Assembly: GCF_028281305.1 (NCBI RefSeq)
Contig: NZ_JANQKD010000111.1
Span: forward strand, 1 to 39,928
Direction: 5' to 3'
Length of the DNA: 39,928 bases
Source of the DNA: Pelagibius sp.
GTDB taxonomy: Bacteria > Pseudomonadota > Alphaproteobacteria > Kiloniellales > Kiloniellaceae
In this document: positions 9,437 through 18,158 of the stretch, piece by piece
Position numbering within the stretch: the first letter of the stretch is position 1
Layout: each line of letters starts with the position of its first letter
Made by a program: the position numbers and the translations under genes
The notes under the pieces: model-generated
Told to the model about the DNA's origin: nothing
What the model saw: the letters and a program-made list of their open reading frames with translations, nothing else
Databases searched by the model: none

Positions 9437-9912
9437 CAAGAAGCCTCGTAGAGTCCTGATTTGCCGCCTTCTTTGCGAACCAAGCGAACGTCGGTGATAC
9501 GCATGCCGCGGTCCACCGCCTTGCACATGTCGTAGACCGTGAGCGCAGCCACGCTGACCGCCGTCAGCGCCTCCATCTCCACCCCCGTCCGGCCCTTGAG
9601 CTTGCAGCGCGCGGTGATGTCGACGGCCGAGCGGGCCTCGTCCAAAGTGAGGTCGAGAGTGACCGAGGTCAGGGCCAGAGGGTGGCAGAGCGGGATCAGA
9701 TCCGGTGTCCTCTTGGCCCCCATGATCCCGGCCAGGCGCGCTACGGAAAGCACGTCGCCCTTTTCCACGGCGCCGTCGCGGATCCGCGCCAGGGTCTCCG
9801 GCTGCATCACGATCGAACCCTTGGCAACGGCAACGCGTTCCGTCACGTCCTTGTCGGAGACATCGACCATCACGGCCTTGCCGTCTGCGTCGAAGTGGGT
9901 GAAGCCGCCCAT
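9436..9912 (-). CDS. moaC: Cyclic pyranopterin monophosphate synthase MoaC
   Basis: Converts the MoaA product, 3',8-cyclo-GTP, to cyclic pyranopterin monophosphate, the first stable molybdenum-cofactor intermediate. 158 residues, normal length. Conserved [10 protein letters not shown] holds His77, [14 protein letters not shown] follows, and Asp128 and Lys131 fall at the same numbers as the E. coli catalytic residues. It begins 10 bases after the trpC stop and ends in a one-base overlap with moeA, so it is part of the trp-moa-moe transcription unit. No moaA or moaE is in the window. Confidence 0.97.
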   Translation of the reverse strand: MGGFTHFDADGKAVMVDVSDKDVTERVAVAKGSIVMQPETLARIRDGAVEKGDVLSVARLAGIMGAKRTPDLIPLCHPLALTSVTLDLTLDEARSAVDITARCKLKGRTGVEMEALTAVSVAALTVYDMCKAVDRGMRITDVRLVRKEGGKSGLYEAS

Positions 9913-9922
9913 CGTCCGCAGC

Positions 9923-10756
9923 CTAGGCGCCGGGCTCGAGAGGGGCCTCCGCGAGGGCGGCGGTGGCAGCGGTCACGTCGTCCTGACGCATCAGGGATTC
10001 GCCGATCAGAAAGGCCCGGGCGCCGGCCTTGGCCATGCGCTGCAGGTCCGCGGGCGCATAAAGGCCGCTTTCGGCGACCAGCAGACGATCTGGCGGCAGG
10101 CTCGGAGCCAGGGCCTCTGTCGTAGCAAGATCGACCGTCAGGGTCTTCAGGTTGCGGTTGTTGATGCCCAGCAGCGGCGAGCGTAGCTTGAGCGCGCGCT
10201 CCAGTTCCGCGCCGTCGTGAACCTCGATCAGAACGTCCATCCCCAGGTCCAGCGCGGCGGCTTCCAGTTCGGCGGCCTGATCGTCGCCGAGGGCGGCCAT
10301 GATGAGCAGGATGCAGTCGGCACCCAGAGCGCGGGACTCGACGATCTGGTAGGGGTCCAGCATGAAATCCTTGCGCAGGCAGGGCAGGGCGACCGCCGCC
10401 CGCGCCGCCTGAAGGAAGGCGTCCGATCCCTGGAAGTAGGGTGCGTCGGTCAGGATGGAGAGGCAGGCGGCGCCACCGGCGCGATAGGCCTCGGCGAGGC
10501 GGGGCGGGTCAAAGTCTGCGCGGATCAAGCCCTTGCTCGGCGAGGCTTTCTTGATCTCGCAGATAAGGGCGAAGCGGCCCTCTGACGCCTTGCGTTCCAG
10601 GGCCTGGCGAAAGCCGCGCGGCGCTTCGGCGGCCCGCGCGCGGCTTTCCAGCTCCGCGAGGCTTACAGCCCGCTTTGCGGACGCGATGTGCTCCCGTTTG
10701 TCGGCGCAGATGCGTTGCAGAACGTCGCCGCCCGCCGCCGTCGCAGCCACGGTCAT
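9923..10756 (-). CDS. trpC: Indole-3-glycerol-phosphate synthase
   Basis: Closes the ring of carboxyphenylaminodeoxyribulose phosphate to indole-3-glycerol phosphate in tryptophan synthesis. The 277-residue protein is a single-function TrpC: no TrpF domain is fused. TIM-barrel signatures include [13 protein letters not shown] near 64-76, [14 protein letters not shown] near 126-139, [12 protein letters not shown] near 198-209 and VAESGL. The start overlaps the trpD stop by 4 bases (ATGA). Confidence 0.97.
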   Translation of the reverse strand: MTVAATAAGGDVLQRICADKREHIASAKRAVSLAELESRARAAEAPRGFRQALERKASEGRFALICEIKKASPSKGLIRADFDPPRLAEAYRAGGAACLSILTDAPYFQGSDAFLQAARAAVALPCLRKDFMLDPYQIVESRALGADCILLIMAALGDDQAAELEAAALDLGMDVLIEVHDGAELERALKLRSPLLGINNRNLKTLTVDLATTEALAPSLPPDRLLVAESGLYAPADLQRMAKAGARAFLIGESLMRQDDVTAATAALAEAPLEPGA

Positions 10757-11790
10757 GGCGATACCTCCTCGTTGGTCACCCGCACTAGGCCCTCCAGCAC
10801 CTTCATGGCCGCACCTTCGTCGATCGCCTCGGCGGCCATGGCAGCGCCTTCCTTCAGGTCGCCGGCGCGTCCGGCCACGATCAGCGCTGCGGCGCTGCCC
10901 AGCACCACAATATCGCGATAGGCGCCGGGCTCACCCAAAAGCAGCCCGCGCAGCTTGGCGGCGTTGTAATCGCGGTCGCCGCCGACGATCTGGTCCAGGG
11001 TCGCGGTGGGCAGGCCGGCGTCGGCCGGGCTGATTTCAAAGGTGGAGACTTTGCCGTCCTTGAGCTCGGCAACCTGGGTCGGTCCGAGGGTCGAGACCTC
11101 GTCCAGGCCGCCAGCGCCGTGGACCACCCAGGCACGCTCGTGGCCCAGGTCGCGCAGCACTTCTGCCAGAGGAACGATCCACTCCGGCGCAAAGACGCCG
11201 ATCAATTGGCGGCGGACCTTGGCCGGGTTTGAGAGTGGCCCCAGAAGATTGAACAGGGTGCGCGTGCCCAGTTCTGCGCGGCTCGGGCCGACGTGGCGCA
11301 TGGCGCTGTGGTGACGCTGGGCCATAAGAAAGCAGGTCCCCACCTCCGCAAGGGCCCGCTCCACAAGACGGAAGTCGGCTTCGATGTTGACCCCGAGCGC
11401 TTCCAGGACATCGCTGGCGCCGCTCTTGGAGGAGGCGGCGCGGTTGCCGTGCTTGGCGACCGGCACACCGCAGGCCGCGACGACGAACTGGCTGGCAGTC
11501 GAGATGTTGTAGGTGCCGCTGCCGTCGCCGCCGGTACCGCAGATGTCGATGGCACCCTCAGGGCGCTCGATGGTGGTCATCTTCGACCGCATCACGGTGG
11601 CGGCCCCGGTGATCTCCTCCACCGTCTCGCCGCGCACCCGAAGCGCCATCAGGAAGCCGCCCATCTGCGCCGGGGTGGCGTCGCCGGACATCATGATATC
11701 GAAGGCGGCCTCCGCCTCGCTGCGGCTCAGGCTCTGGCCGGCCGCTGCCTTGGCGATGAGATCCTTGAAGATCTGGGGACTGCCGCTCAT
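10753..11790 (-). CDS. trpD: Anthranilate phosphoribosyltransferase
   Basis: Transfers phosphoribose from PRPP to anthranilate in the second dedicated step of tryptophan synthesis. 345 residues, normal length. The PRPP site is the Gly-rich [15 protein letters not shown] near residue 84; [21 protein letters not shown] follows. It overlaps trpC by 4 bases and begins 42 bases after trpG, consistent with one trpG-trpD-trpC message. Confidence 0.97.
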   Translation of the reverse strand: MSGSPQIFKDLIAKAAAGQSLSRSEAEAAFDIMMSGDATPAQMGGFLMALRVRGETVEEITGAATVMRSKMTTIERPEGAIDICGTGGDGSGTYNISTASQFVVAACGVPVAKHGNRAASSKSGASDVLEALGVNIEADFRLVERALAEVGTCFLMAQRHHSAMRHVGPSRAELGTRTLFNLLGPLSNPAKVRRQLIGVFAPEWIVPLAEVLRDLGHERAWVVHGAGGLDEVSTLGPTQVAELKDGKVSTFEISPADAGLPTATLDQIVGGDRDYNAAKLRGLLLGEPGAYRDIVVLGSAAALIVAGRAGDLKEGAAMAAEAIDEGAAMKVLEGLVRVTNEEVSP

Positions 11791-11832
11791 GCCGGGATCC
11801 TGTAACGCATCGGAAAGGGCCGCGGGCCGCCG

Positions 11833-12420
11833 TCAGGCAGCGACGGCCTGGTCGGCAAGGCCCAGGAAGTTGCGCAGCAGCGCATGGCCCTGCTCCGAAG
11901 CGATGCTCTCGGGATGAAACTGAACGCCGTGAAGCGGCAGTTCGCGGTGCTGCAGCCCCATGATGACTCCGTCTTCCGTCTCCGCCGTGACCTCCAGCGT
12001 GTCGTGCGGGAAGCTCCCCGGATCTAGGGTCAGCGAATGGTAGCGTGTGCCGGTCAGTGGCGAGGGAAGGCCCGCGAAGACGCCCTGGCCCTTGTGCGTG
12101 ATGGCGCTCAGCTTGCCGTGCATCGGCTCCGGTGCGCGCACCACCGCGGCGCCAAAGACCTGTCCGATAGCCTGGTGGCCGAGGCAGACACCGAGGACCG
12201 GCAGCGTGCCGGCGGCTGCCTTGACCAGATCCAGGCAGATGCCCGCGCGGTCGGGGTCGCAGGGACCCGGGGACAGAATGATCCCCTGAGGCTGAAGGGC
12301 GAGGGCTTCGGCGACGCTGACCTTGTCATTGCGCCGCACCTCGATCGTCGCACCCAGCTCTCCCAGGAAATGGTAGAGGTTGTAGGTGAAGCTGTCGTAG
12401 TTATCGATTAGCAAAAACAT
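11833..12420 (-). CDS. trpG: Anthranilate synthase component II (glutamine amidotransferase)
   Basis: Supplies ammonia from glutamine to TrpE for anthranilate synthesis. The 195 residues form a class I amidotransferase with the triad Cys79 in GVCLGHQA, His169 and Glu171 in FHPES. The start [15 protein letters not shown] at 12420 is the standard N-terminus; an upstream in-frame ATG at 12519 would add 33 atypical residues. No strong Shine-Dalgarno is visible. Its partner trpE is 7.3 kb away on the same strand rather than adjacent. It is the first gene of the trpGDC-moaC-moeA unit, and its promoter must lie in 12421-12600, shared with the divergent MerR-type gene. Confidence 0.97.
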   Translation of the reverse strand: MFLLIDNYDSFTYNLYHFLGELGATIEVRRNDKVSVAEALALQPQGIILSPGPCDPDRAGICLDLVKAAAGTLPVLGVCLGHQAIGQVFGAAVVRAPEPMHGKLSAITHKGQGVFAGLPSPLTGTRYHSLTLDPGSFPHDTLEVTAETEDGVIMGLQHRELPLHGVQFHPESIASEQGHALLRNFLGLADQAVAA

Positions 12421-12524
12421 TTCAGATGCTTGCGCCGCTTCCCTGAGTGATCGCCTTGCTCTTTGGCTCTTCTTATAGCAGGTCGCCCAAGCCATCGGAA
12501 AGCGGTCAGATGCCTTCATTGCAG

Positions 12525-12541
12525 CTTCCAGCAGCTGGAAG
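12525..12541. promoter_or_regulatory. Operator dyad of the CueR-like regulator
   Basis: A perfect inverted repeat CTTCCAGC-A-GCTGGAAG lies 58 bases upstream of the MerR-family gene. TTGCAG at 12519-12524 directly precedes it and could be the -35 box. The arms resemble the TTCC...GGAA arms of known CueR/HmrR operators, which sit between widely spaced -35 and -10 boxes. The expected -10 at 19-20 bases (TTGCCT/TGCCTA, 12544-12550) is weak. Autoregulation is inferred. The dyad is also about 105 bases upstream of trpG on the other strand. Confidence 0.65.
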
Positions 12542-12599
12542 GATTGCCTAGGATGGGCGGAGACAGATCGGTAAGGAATTCGGCCGTCAGGAGGCTCCC

Positions 12600-13004
12600 A
12601 TGAACATCGGTGCTGCCGCCCGCCAGTCGGGGGTTCCGGCGAAGACTATCCGCTACTACGAGTCGGTCGGGCTGATCACGGCCGCGGAGCGGACGGCGGC
12701 CGGCTACCGTGTCTACAGCCAGAGCGACGTCGAGACCCTGCGTTTCGTCCAGCGGGCCCGCAGCCTTGGGTTTTCGGTGGAGGACGTGGGCAGCCTGCTC
12801 GCGCTCTGGCAGGACCGGGCGCGGAGCAGCGCCGAAGTGAAGGCTCTGGCCCGGCGCCGGGTCACCGACATCGACCGCAAGATCGCGGAGCTGACTGAGA
12901 TGCGGGCCACCCTCAACGATCTCATGCGCCGCTGCCATGGTGATCAGCGGCCGGACTGCCCGATCCTTAATGGCCTGGCAGGGACCCGGGAGACTTCGGA
13001 CTAG
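12600..13004 (+). CDS. MerR-family Cu(I)-responsive regulator (CueR/HmrR type)
   Basis: Transcription activator that distorts promoters with long spacers when it binds monovalent copper, silver or gold. The 134 residues start [25 protein letters not shown], the MerR winged helix. A dimerisation helix follows, and a metal loop Cys112-x7-Cys120 (CHGDQRPDC) at the same numbers as E. coli CueR Cys112 and Cys120, with Ser77 also conserved, which argues for a monovalent ion. GAGG precedes the ATG. A 17-base dyad lies upstream. No copper ATPase, CopZ or multicopper oxidase is in the window, so its targets must be elsewhere. It begins the segment that separates trpG from trpE. Confidence 0.9.
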   Translation: MNIGAAARQSGVPAKTIRYYESVGLITAAERTAAGYRVYSQSDVETLRFVQRARSLGFSVEDVGSLLALWQDRARSSAEVKALARRRVTDIDRKIAELTEMRATLNDLMRRCHGDQRPDCPILNGLAGTRETSD

Positions 13005-13113
13005 CCAGGCCCGGCCCACCTTGGCCAGAGCGCCGTCACCCTCGGGCTTCGTTAGCCCAGAGCTGGGTTAAACCAGAGCTTCGTTAACCATGCCGTGTTA
13101 GGGTCCGCCGGCC

Positions 13114-14280
13114 ATGGTCCGAAACGATTCGAAACCGCCCCAAGCCCGCCGGAGCGACGCCGCCTGGAACATCGCCGCCGTGGCGGGTCTGCTCTGCATT
13201 GGCATCGTGGTCGGCGGGGTCGCGGGCGTGGTCCTCGACCGCAGCGGCCTCCTCGGCAGCCATGGACCCGACAGCGGTACTCCGTCGCTCACCGACCAAG
13301 CGGCGGACGCCACACCGGCGCAAGAGCGGGGAGAGGCCCGTTTGGCGCCCGTGCCAGCGGACGGCAGGCCGCCCGCCGCCTGGGAAGACGCCGTCGACCG
13401 GGAGGCGCTGGAGGCGGCCTTCCAGCGTGCCGCCGAGGAAGAGCCGGCAGCACGCGCGGAAGAACAAGCGGATGTCGATGAGAGGGCGGCGCTGCCGCCG
13501 GCTTTCAGCAGCGACCGAAGCCTTACCGAACCAGCAGCATGGCAGCTTCACGCCGTGGCGACCGCTCCCGACGCCGGTCGGCCGATGGTGGCCATCGTCC
13601 TCGACGACATCGGTGTGAACCGGCGCAATGCGCGGCGGGCCATTGCGCTCCCGGGGCCGCTGACGCTTGCCTTCATGACCTATGCGGAGGGCCTGCCGGA
13701 CATGACTGCCGCGGCAAGGGCGGCGGGGCACGAGCTGATGCTCCATGTGCCCATGCAGCCGCGCAATCCCGACATTGATCCCGGCCCCAACGTCCTGGCC
13801 GAAGGCTTGCCGGCGGCGGAGCTGGCGCAGCGCCTGGCCTGGGGCCTCGATCGCTTCGAGGGCTACGTCGGGATCAACAATCACATGGGCAGCCGCTTTA
13901 CCGCCTCGCCCGAAGGCATGGCCATGGTAATGGCTGAATTGAAGGCGCGGGGACTTCTGTTTCTCGACTCCCTGACGGCCAAGGAGTCCGTGGCCGGCAG
14001 CCTGGCGCGGCGTGCCGGCGTGCCGTTCGCGGAGCGGGACGTCTTTCTGGACAACGAGCCCAAGAACCGCCTGGCAATCGAGCGGCAGCTTGCGCTGCTC
14101 GAGCAGGTCGCACGGGACCGTGGCTATGCTGTCGGCATCGGGCATCCCCATCCGGCGACGGTTGAGGCGCTCGCGGCCTGGATCCCGGAGATGCGGGCCA
14201 GGGGCTTTGTCCTGGTTCCGATCTCTGCGGTGGTACGGCATCGGCTGGCGGTGGCCGGGCGCCGCAGCGGCGACGGCTGA
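13114..14280 (+). CDS. Divergent polysaccharide deacetylase family protein, membrane-anchored
   Basis: Member of the divergent polysaccharide deacetylase family (PF04748, YibQ-like), whose substrate is not settled. Layout of the 388 residues: short basic N-terminus, one membrane segment at about 18-42, an Ala/Glu/Pro-rich linker to about 150, then the deacetylase-like barrel. Conserved stretches are VAIVLDDIGVN near 165 (the metal-binding Asp-Asp), LMLHVPMQP near 210, GINNHMGSRFT near 252, LFLDS and GIGHPHP. The barrel faces the periplasm if the membrane segment acts as a signal anchor (inference). A direct repeat GCTTCGTTA-N-CC (13046 and 13078) lies just upstream. It follows the cueR-like gene in the same direction after 109 bases. 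Confidence 0.85.
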   Translation: MVRNDSKPPQARRSDAAWNIAAVAGLLCIGIVVGGVAGVVLDRSGLLGSHGPDSGTPSLTDQAADATPAQERGEARLAPVPADGRPPAAWEDAVDREALEAAFQRAAEEEPAARAEEQADVDERAALPPAFSSDRSLTEPAAWQLHAVATAPDAGRPMVAIVLDDIGVNRRNARRAIALPGPLTLAFMTYAEGLPDMTAAARAAGHELMLHVPMQPRNPDIDPGPNVLAEGLPAAELAQRLAWGLDRFEGYVGINNHMGSRFTASPEGMAMVMAELKARGLLFLDSLTAKESVAGSLARRAGVPFAERDVFLDNEPKNRLAIERQLALLEQVARDRGYAVGIGHPHPATVEALAAWIPEMRARGFVLVPISAVVRHRLAVAGRRSGDG

Positions 14281-14306
14281 CGCCGCCCGCGCGCAGCTGC
14301 CGCAGC

Positions 14307-15050
14307 CTAGTTGTAGCGGGAGTGGATTTCCGCCTGGGTGCCGTCTTCGATCATGGCGGTGAGGGCGGCTTGCATGCGTGCCACGATGTCATCGGGGGTC
14401 TGCGGCGAACAGGCGATGGAGAAGACCTGCTCGTAGAGCACGGCCACGTCCTCCACCGGAGCGCCGTTACGCTGCAGCTGGTGGAAGTAGGATTCCGAGA
14501 CCGCCATAAGGTCCACCCGGCCGTTCAAGAGCTTGCGCAGGGTGAGATCCAGATCGCGCGCCAGATCGATGTCGTTGAATCCGGCGTTGCGCAGCAGCTC
14601 AACGGTGTAGTCGCCGGTCTGCGTGCCGGTGCGATAGCCGGTCGCGCTCTCGACGTCCTGGGGGTTGATGCCTGACCCGGCGGCGCGGATCAGCAGCGTG
14701 CGCTCGAGCAGCAGGGGCTCCACCCATTTGAAGCGCTGATCGCGGTCCACGGTGTGGGCGGTCGTGAAGACGCAGGTCATCGGCTGGCTGCCGGCCAGGC
14801 CGATGGCCCGCGACCAGGGCAACAGCGTCATCTCGTAGGCGATGCCTGTTCTGCGCATGATCTCCCGGACCTGATCGGCGCCAAGCCCGGCGATCTCGCC
14901 GTCCTGCTCAAAGTTGAAGGGAGCGTACTGCTCGGTCGTCAGCTGAAGAACTTCGCTGGCCTTGGCCTGGCCACCGGCAAGCAGACCCGGGCCGAGAACA
15001 AAGGCTGAGAGCATAGCAACCGCGGCAAAGGCCTTGGACATCCGCATCAT
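14307..15050 (-). CDS. Periplasmic solute-binding protein (SBP_bac_3-like), orphan
   Basis: The 247-residue protein has a Sec signal peptide (cleavage probably after QAKA, residue 31) followed by a two-lobe family 3 solute-binding fold, beginning LQLTTEQYAPFNFEQDGEIAGLGADQVREIMRRTG. This family binds amino acids or other small polar compounds. No ABC permease or ATPase gene is adjacent. GGAGAG stands 5 bases before the ATG at 15050. It is divergent from a histidine kinase across 233 bases and convergent with the deacetylase gene (26 bases between stops). A role as ligand-presenting partner of the kinase is possible but only inferred from position. Confidence 0.8.
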   Translation of the reverse strand: MMRMSKAFAAVAMLSAFVLGPGLLAGGQAKASEVLQLTTEQYAPFNFEQDGEIAGLGADQVREIMRRTGIAYEMTLLPWSRAIGLAGSQPMTCVFTTAHTVDRDQRFKWVEPLLLERTLLIRAAGSGINPQDVESATGYRTGTQTGDYTVELLRNAGFNDIDLARDLDLTLRKLLNGRVDLMAVSESYFHQLQRNGAPVEDVAVLYEQVFSIACSPQTPDDIVARMQAALTAMIEDGTQAEIHSRYN

Positions 15051-15283
15051 GACGTCTCTCCAGGTAAGCGTCTCTTGCTCCGGCCGGCGCGCGCTTCTGA
15101 CCCCTCTACTGAGTTGAGTAAAGGCAAGTACACACCGTTGGCGTGATTAGAAACTACGGGATACGCGTAAATGGTTACTTAAGAGAAGACGGATACCGTT
15201 GCCCATGGGGCGCGGTGGTAAAGAAAAGATGTAGACAAAACCGCAGTGCCATAAGGGGAAAGTCTGAGGCCGTCGTCGAGAGC

Positions 15284-16786
15284 ATGCAGCTCAAGCGTCT
15301 GAAACTTCCGGGCAATTCGATCCGGAACCGGATCGTGGTAACGGTGCTGGCGACAGTGGTGCTGGTGTCGATGCTGGGCACGGCATTGTCGGGCCGCGAC
15401 CAGGCAACGCGACAGCTCAACGACCTGAAAGCGGAATCCCAGGTCCTTACCAGCGTCTTCGGCGACACCCTCTCGGACCCCTTGTGGGACTACGACTACG
15501 AAATGGTTCAGCAGCGGCTGGATCGTCTGGCGGCCACCGGTGCCATCACCGGAGCCCGCGTCTTCGACAATCAGGGTGAGAAGCTGGCCGAGGTGCTGGT
15601 CGACACCTTCGATCCGCAGGTCGCCGGCGACTATCTGGTCTTCGATCGCACTATCACGGCTGAGGGCGGCGAACGGGTCGGAACGCTTTTTCTTTGGGTT
15701 TCGACCGCCGGCGTCTCTTCGACTGTCTGGAGCGTGGTGCGCAACGATGCGACCACGGCGGCCACCCTGGCGGTGATCACAGCCGTTGTGGTCTTTCTTG
15801 GGATAAACCTGATCTCAGGTCCGCTATCTCGGGTCACGGCAGCGATGATCCGGATCGGCGAGGGGGCCTTCGACACGCCGGTTCCGGAGCGCGGCCGCGA
15901 TGATGAGGTCAGCCGGATGGCCGAGGCGCTGGAGCGGCTGCGGCAAAAGGGCTTGCGCGTCGAACAGGTGGAGCGGGAACTGCGCCGCGCCAACGCCAAT
16001 CTGGAACAGCGCGTCACCGAGCGGACGGCGGAGCTGGAGCGAGCGCGCCAGCAGGCGGTCGAAGCGAACCGGGCCAAGACTGAGTTTCTGGCCAACATGA
16101 GCCACGACCTGCGCACCCCGCTGAACGCCATCCTGGGCTTCAGCGAGATGATGCGCGCGCATGCCTTCGGCCCCCTGGGCGACCCGCGCTATGACGAGTA
16201 CATCGAAGACATCCACCACAGCGGATCGCTGCTGATCAGCCTCATCAACGACCTGCTCGATATCTCGAAGGTGGAGGCGGGCAAGTACGAGCTGGTGGAG
16301 GAACCGGTCGACATGCGCGCCCTCATCGAAAGCTGCATCCGCCAGGTCGCCGCCGGCGCCGAGGCTGCCGGCCACCGGCTGAAAGCCGAGGTCGACGGGA
16401 AAGTACCCGTTCTCAGAGGTGACGAGAGGGTGCTGACGCAAATCCTCAACAACCTGCTCTCGAATGCGGTCAAATTCACGCCCGAAGGCGGCCTCATCCA
16501 GGTGAGGTCCTGGTGCGATGACAGCGACCGCGTCTTTCTCAGTGTCTCGGACAATGGGATCGGCATGACCAGCGAGGGCGTCAAGAAAGCCCTCAAGCCC
16601 TTCGAGCAGGCCCATAACCCACGCGCCCGGGAGCACAAGGGTACGGGCCTCGGCCTGCATCTCTGCGACAATTTCATGAAGCTGTTCGGCGGCGCCATGA
16701 CGATCGAGAGCGCCCTTGGCGAGGGCACGACGGTGACGGTGAGCTTTCCGCCGGAACGTGCACTCCGCCAGAGGCGTCTGGCCTAG
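15284..16786 (+). CDS. Membrane sensor histidine kinase, orphan
   Basis: The 500 residues run as follows: membrane helix 1 (about 15-36); a small periplasmic sensor (about 40-155) with DPLWDYDYE and a VFDNQGE segment, resembling CHASE8-type sensors; membrane helix 2 (about 156-178); HAMP (about 178-230); coiled coil to 265; HisKA with phospho-acceptor His274 in NMSHDLRTPLNAILGFSEMM; HATPase with N-box near 389-394, DNGIGM 423-428 and GTGLGL 453-458. I chose ATG 15284; an in-frame ATG at 15143 would add 47 basic residues read from an AT-rich promoter-like stretch. No response regulator is adjacent and no receiver domain is fused. Its stop shares CTAG with the stop of the convergent GNAT gene. 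Confidence 0.88.
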   Translation: MQLKRLKLPGNSIRNRIVVTVLATVVLVSMLGTALSGRDQATRQLNDLKAESQVLTSVFGDTLSDPLWDYDYEMVQQRLDRLAATGAITGARVFDNQGEKLAEVLVDTFDPQVAGDYLVFDRTITAEGGERVGTLFLWVSTAGVSSTVWSVVRNDATTAATLAVITAVVVFLGINLISGPLSRVTAAMIRIGEGAFDTPVPERGRDDEVSRMAEALERLRQKGLRVEQVERELRRANANLEQRVTERTAELERARQQAVEANRAKTEFLANMSHDLRTPLNAILGFSEMMRAHAFGPLGDPRYDEYIEDIHHSGSLLISLINDLLDISKVEAGKYELVEEPVDMRALIESCIRQVAAGAEAAGHRLKAEVDGKVPVLRGDERVLTQILNNLLSNAVKFTPEGGLIQVRSWCDDSDRVFLSVSDNGIGMTSEGVKKALKPFEQAHNPRAREHKGTGLGLHLCDNFMKLFGGAMTIESALGEGTTVTVSFPPERALRQRRLA

Positions 16787-17247
16787 CCTGCTTCCAACGC
16801 CCGGCGCATGATCCAAAAGCCGGGCCTCACGCCTTCGTGGATCTCCGCCCCCAGCGCCTTGTAGAACGCCGGGATTTCGGTCCCCAGGTAAAGCTCCCGG
16901 CACCCGATGCGGGCCGCCTCGCCGAAGAGGCGTTGCACCAGCGCTGTGCCGATGCCCTGACCGCGGAGCTCCGGGGCGACGTAAAGCGCAGCCAGCCAGG
17001 GCGTGAGCTGCGGGCGGCTGTCGTCGTCGCAGACGATCAGATTGACCGTCCCTACCGGTCGGCCTTCGGTGGTCGCGAGGAGGGACAGGGGTATGCGGTC
17101 CGGGTCCCTGGCGTCAGCCAGCAGGGCTTCGAAGTGAGCAGGCGAATAGCCGGGCCGCCCAGCCCAGAAAGCCTCGTAGATCCAATCTGCAATCCGGGCA
17201 CGATGGATTGGCAGCTCGAAGAGGTGGCAGATGGCCGGCGTACTCAT
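16783..17247 (-). CDS. GNAT-family N-acetyltransferase
   Basis: The 154-residue acetyl-CoA-dependent acyltransferase carries the pyrophosphate-binding motif ELRGQGIGTALVQRLF near residue 93, then GCRELYLGTEIPAFYKALGAE, typical of motif B. The acceptor is unknown. Its start overlaps the stop of the upstream AraC-type gene by 4 bases (ATGA), so the two are translationally coupled. The 3' end overlaps the stop of the histidine kinase on the other strand. Confidence 0.88.
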   Translation of the reverse strand: MSTPAICHLFELPIHRARIADWIYEAFWAGRPGYSPAHFEALLADARDPDRIPLSLLATTEGRPVGTVNLIVCDDDSRPQLTPWLAALYVAPELRGQGIGTALVQRLFGEAARIGCRELYLGTEIPAFYKALGAEIHEGVRPGFWIMRRALEAG

Positions 17248-18113
17248 GTCCTCGGCTGGTCGGTCCTGCCCAATGCGGCAAACCGCGCCGGGGTCAATCC
17301 ATAGGCGGACTTGAACCAGCGGACAAGATGGGCCTGATCGGCAAAGCCGGCTTCAGCCGCCGCTGCGGCTGCCGGTACGCCGTCGTGGAGGCGGCGGCGT
17401 GCGAAGGCCAGCCGGCGCATGACCTGATAGCGGTGAGGGCTGGTGCCGGTGAACGCCCGGAACTGTCTGGCGAGCACGAAGCGGCTCAGCCCGGTGGCTC
17501 GCTCCAGCTCGTCGGAGCGAATGGTGCGGGGGAACTCGGCGTCCAGCAACTCGCGGGCGCGCTTCAGCGCTGAATGATCAAGACGCCGCGGTTGAAGGCG
17601 GTCGGCCGGACGGCCATCGAGCGCCATCAGTCCGGCGGCAAATGAAAGCATCAGGCCGTCCAGTGCCAGCGGAGCCGTATGTTCCTGAAAGGCTTCCCGC
17701 AAGGCCGCCGCGAGGGGCGACGACTGCGTCACCGCTTGCCGAACAAAGGGCAAGGGGCCGGGCCTTCCGGTGAGCGCCTCAGCCGCTTCGGCTATCTCCA
17801 CCGGGTTCAGATAGGCCCCCCGATAGGCGAAGCCGGCTTCGGTGCCGGCCCGCCCATCGTGGGCTTCGTCGGGGTGGAGAACGACGATCTTCCCACCAAG
17901 GCTGCGTTCCTCGACGCCCCGATAGGAAAAGGCCTGCACGCCCAGCAGGGTCCGGCAGACCATGTAGGTATCGTGGCGGTGCCGGGCATAGGCCATCCCG
18001 GTGAACCGCGCCTCAACCAGCTCAAGACCCGGGGCTGCTGCGACGACCTTCAGACGGTCGCTGCACGGACGTTCAAGACCCCGACCGGCCGATCTGATTG
18101 GCTCGTCAGTCAT
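17244..18113 (-). CDS. AraC-family transcriptional regulator
   Basis: The 289-residue protein has an N-terminal cupin-type ligand domain (HRHDTYMVCR at 45-54, LHPDEAHDG near 79-87) and a C-terminal double helix-turn-helix (about 200-221 and 247-270), with FKSAYGLTPARF as the family signature. It resembles the AraC regulators that sit beside LysE exporters. It is divergent from a LysE exporter with 45 bases between starts, and coupled to a GNAT gene. Control of the exporter is the natural inference; the effector is unknown. Confidence 0.9.
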   Translation of the reverse strand: MTDEPIRSAGRGLERPCSDRLKVVAAAPGLELVEARFTGMAYARHRHDTYMVCRTLLGVQAFSYRGVEERSLGGKIVVLHPDEAHDGRAGTEAGFAYRGAYLNPVEIAEAAEALTGRPGPLPFVRQAVTQSSPLAAALREAFQEHTAPLALDGLMLSFAAGLMALDGRPADRLQPRRLDHSALKRARELLDAEFPRTIRSDELERATGLSRFVLARQFRAFTGTSPHRYQVMRRLAFARRRLHDGVPAAAAAAEAGFADQAHLVRWFKSAYGLTPARFAALGRTDQPRT

Positions 18114-18158
18114 ACCGTCAGTCTAATCGTTCTTGCTGCGTCTTTGGATGGCCGCGTC

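Noticed and set aside
15143..15283. Longer start for the histidine kinase
   Set aside because: 47 extra residues are basic, lack family likeness and are read from an AT-rich promoter-like region.
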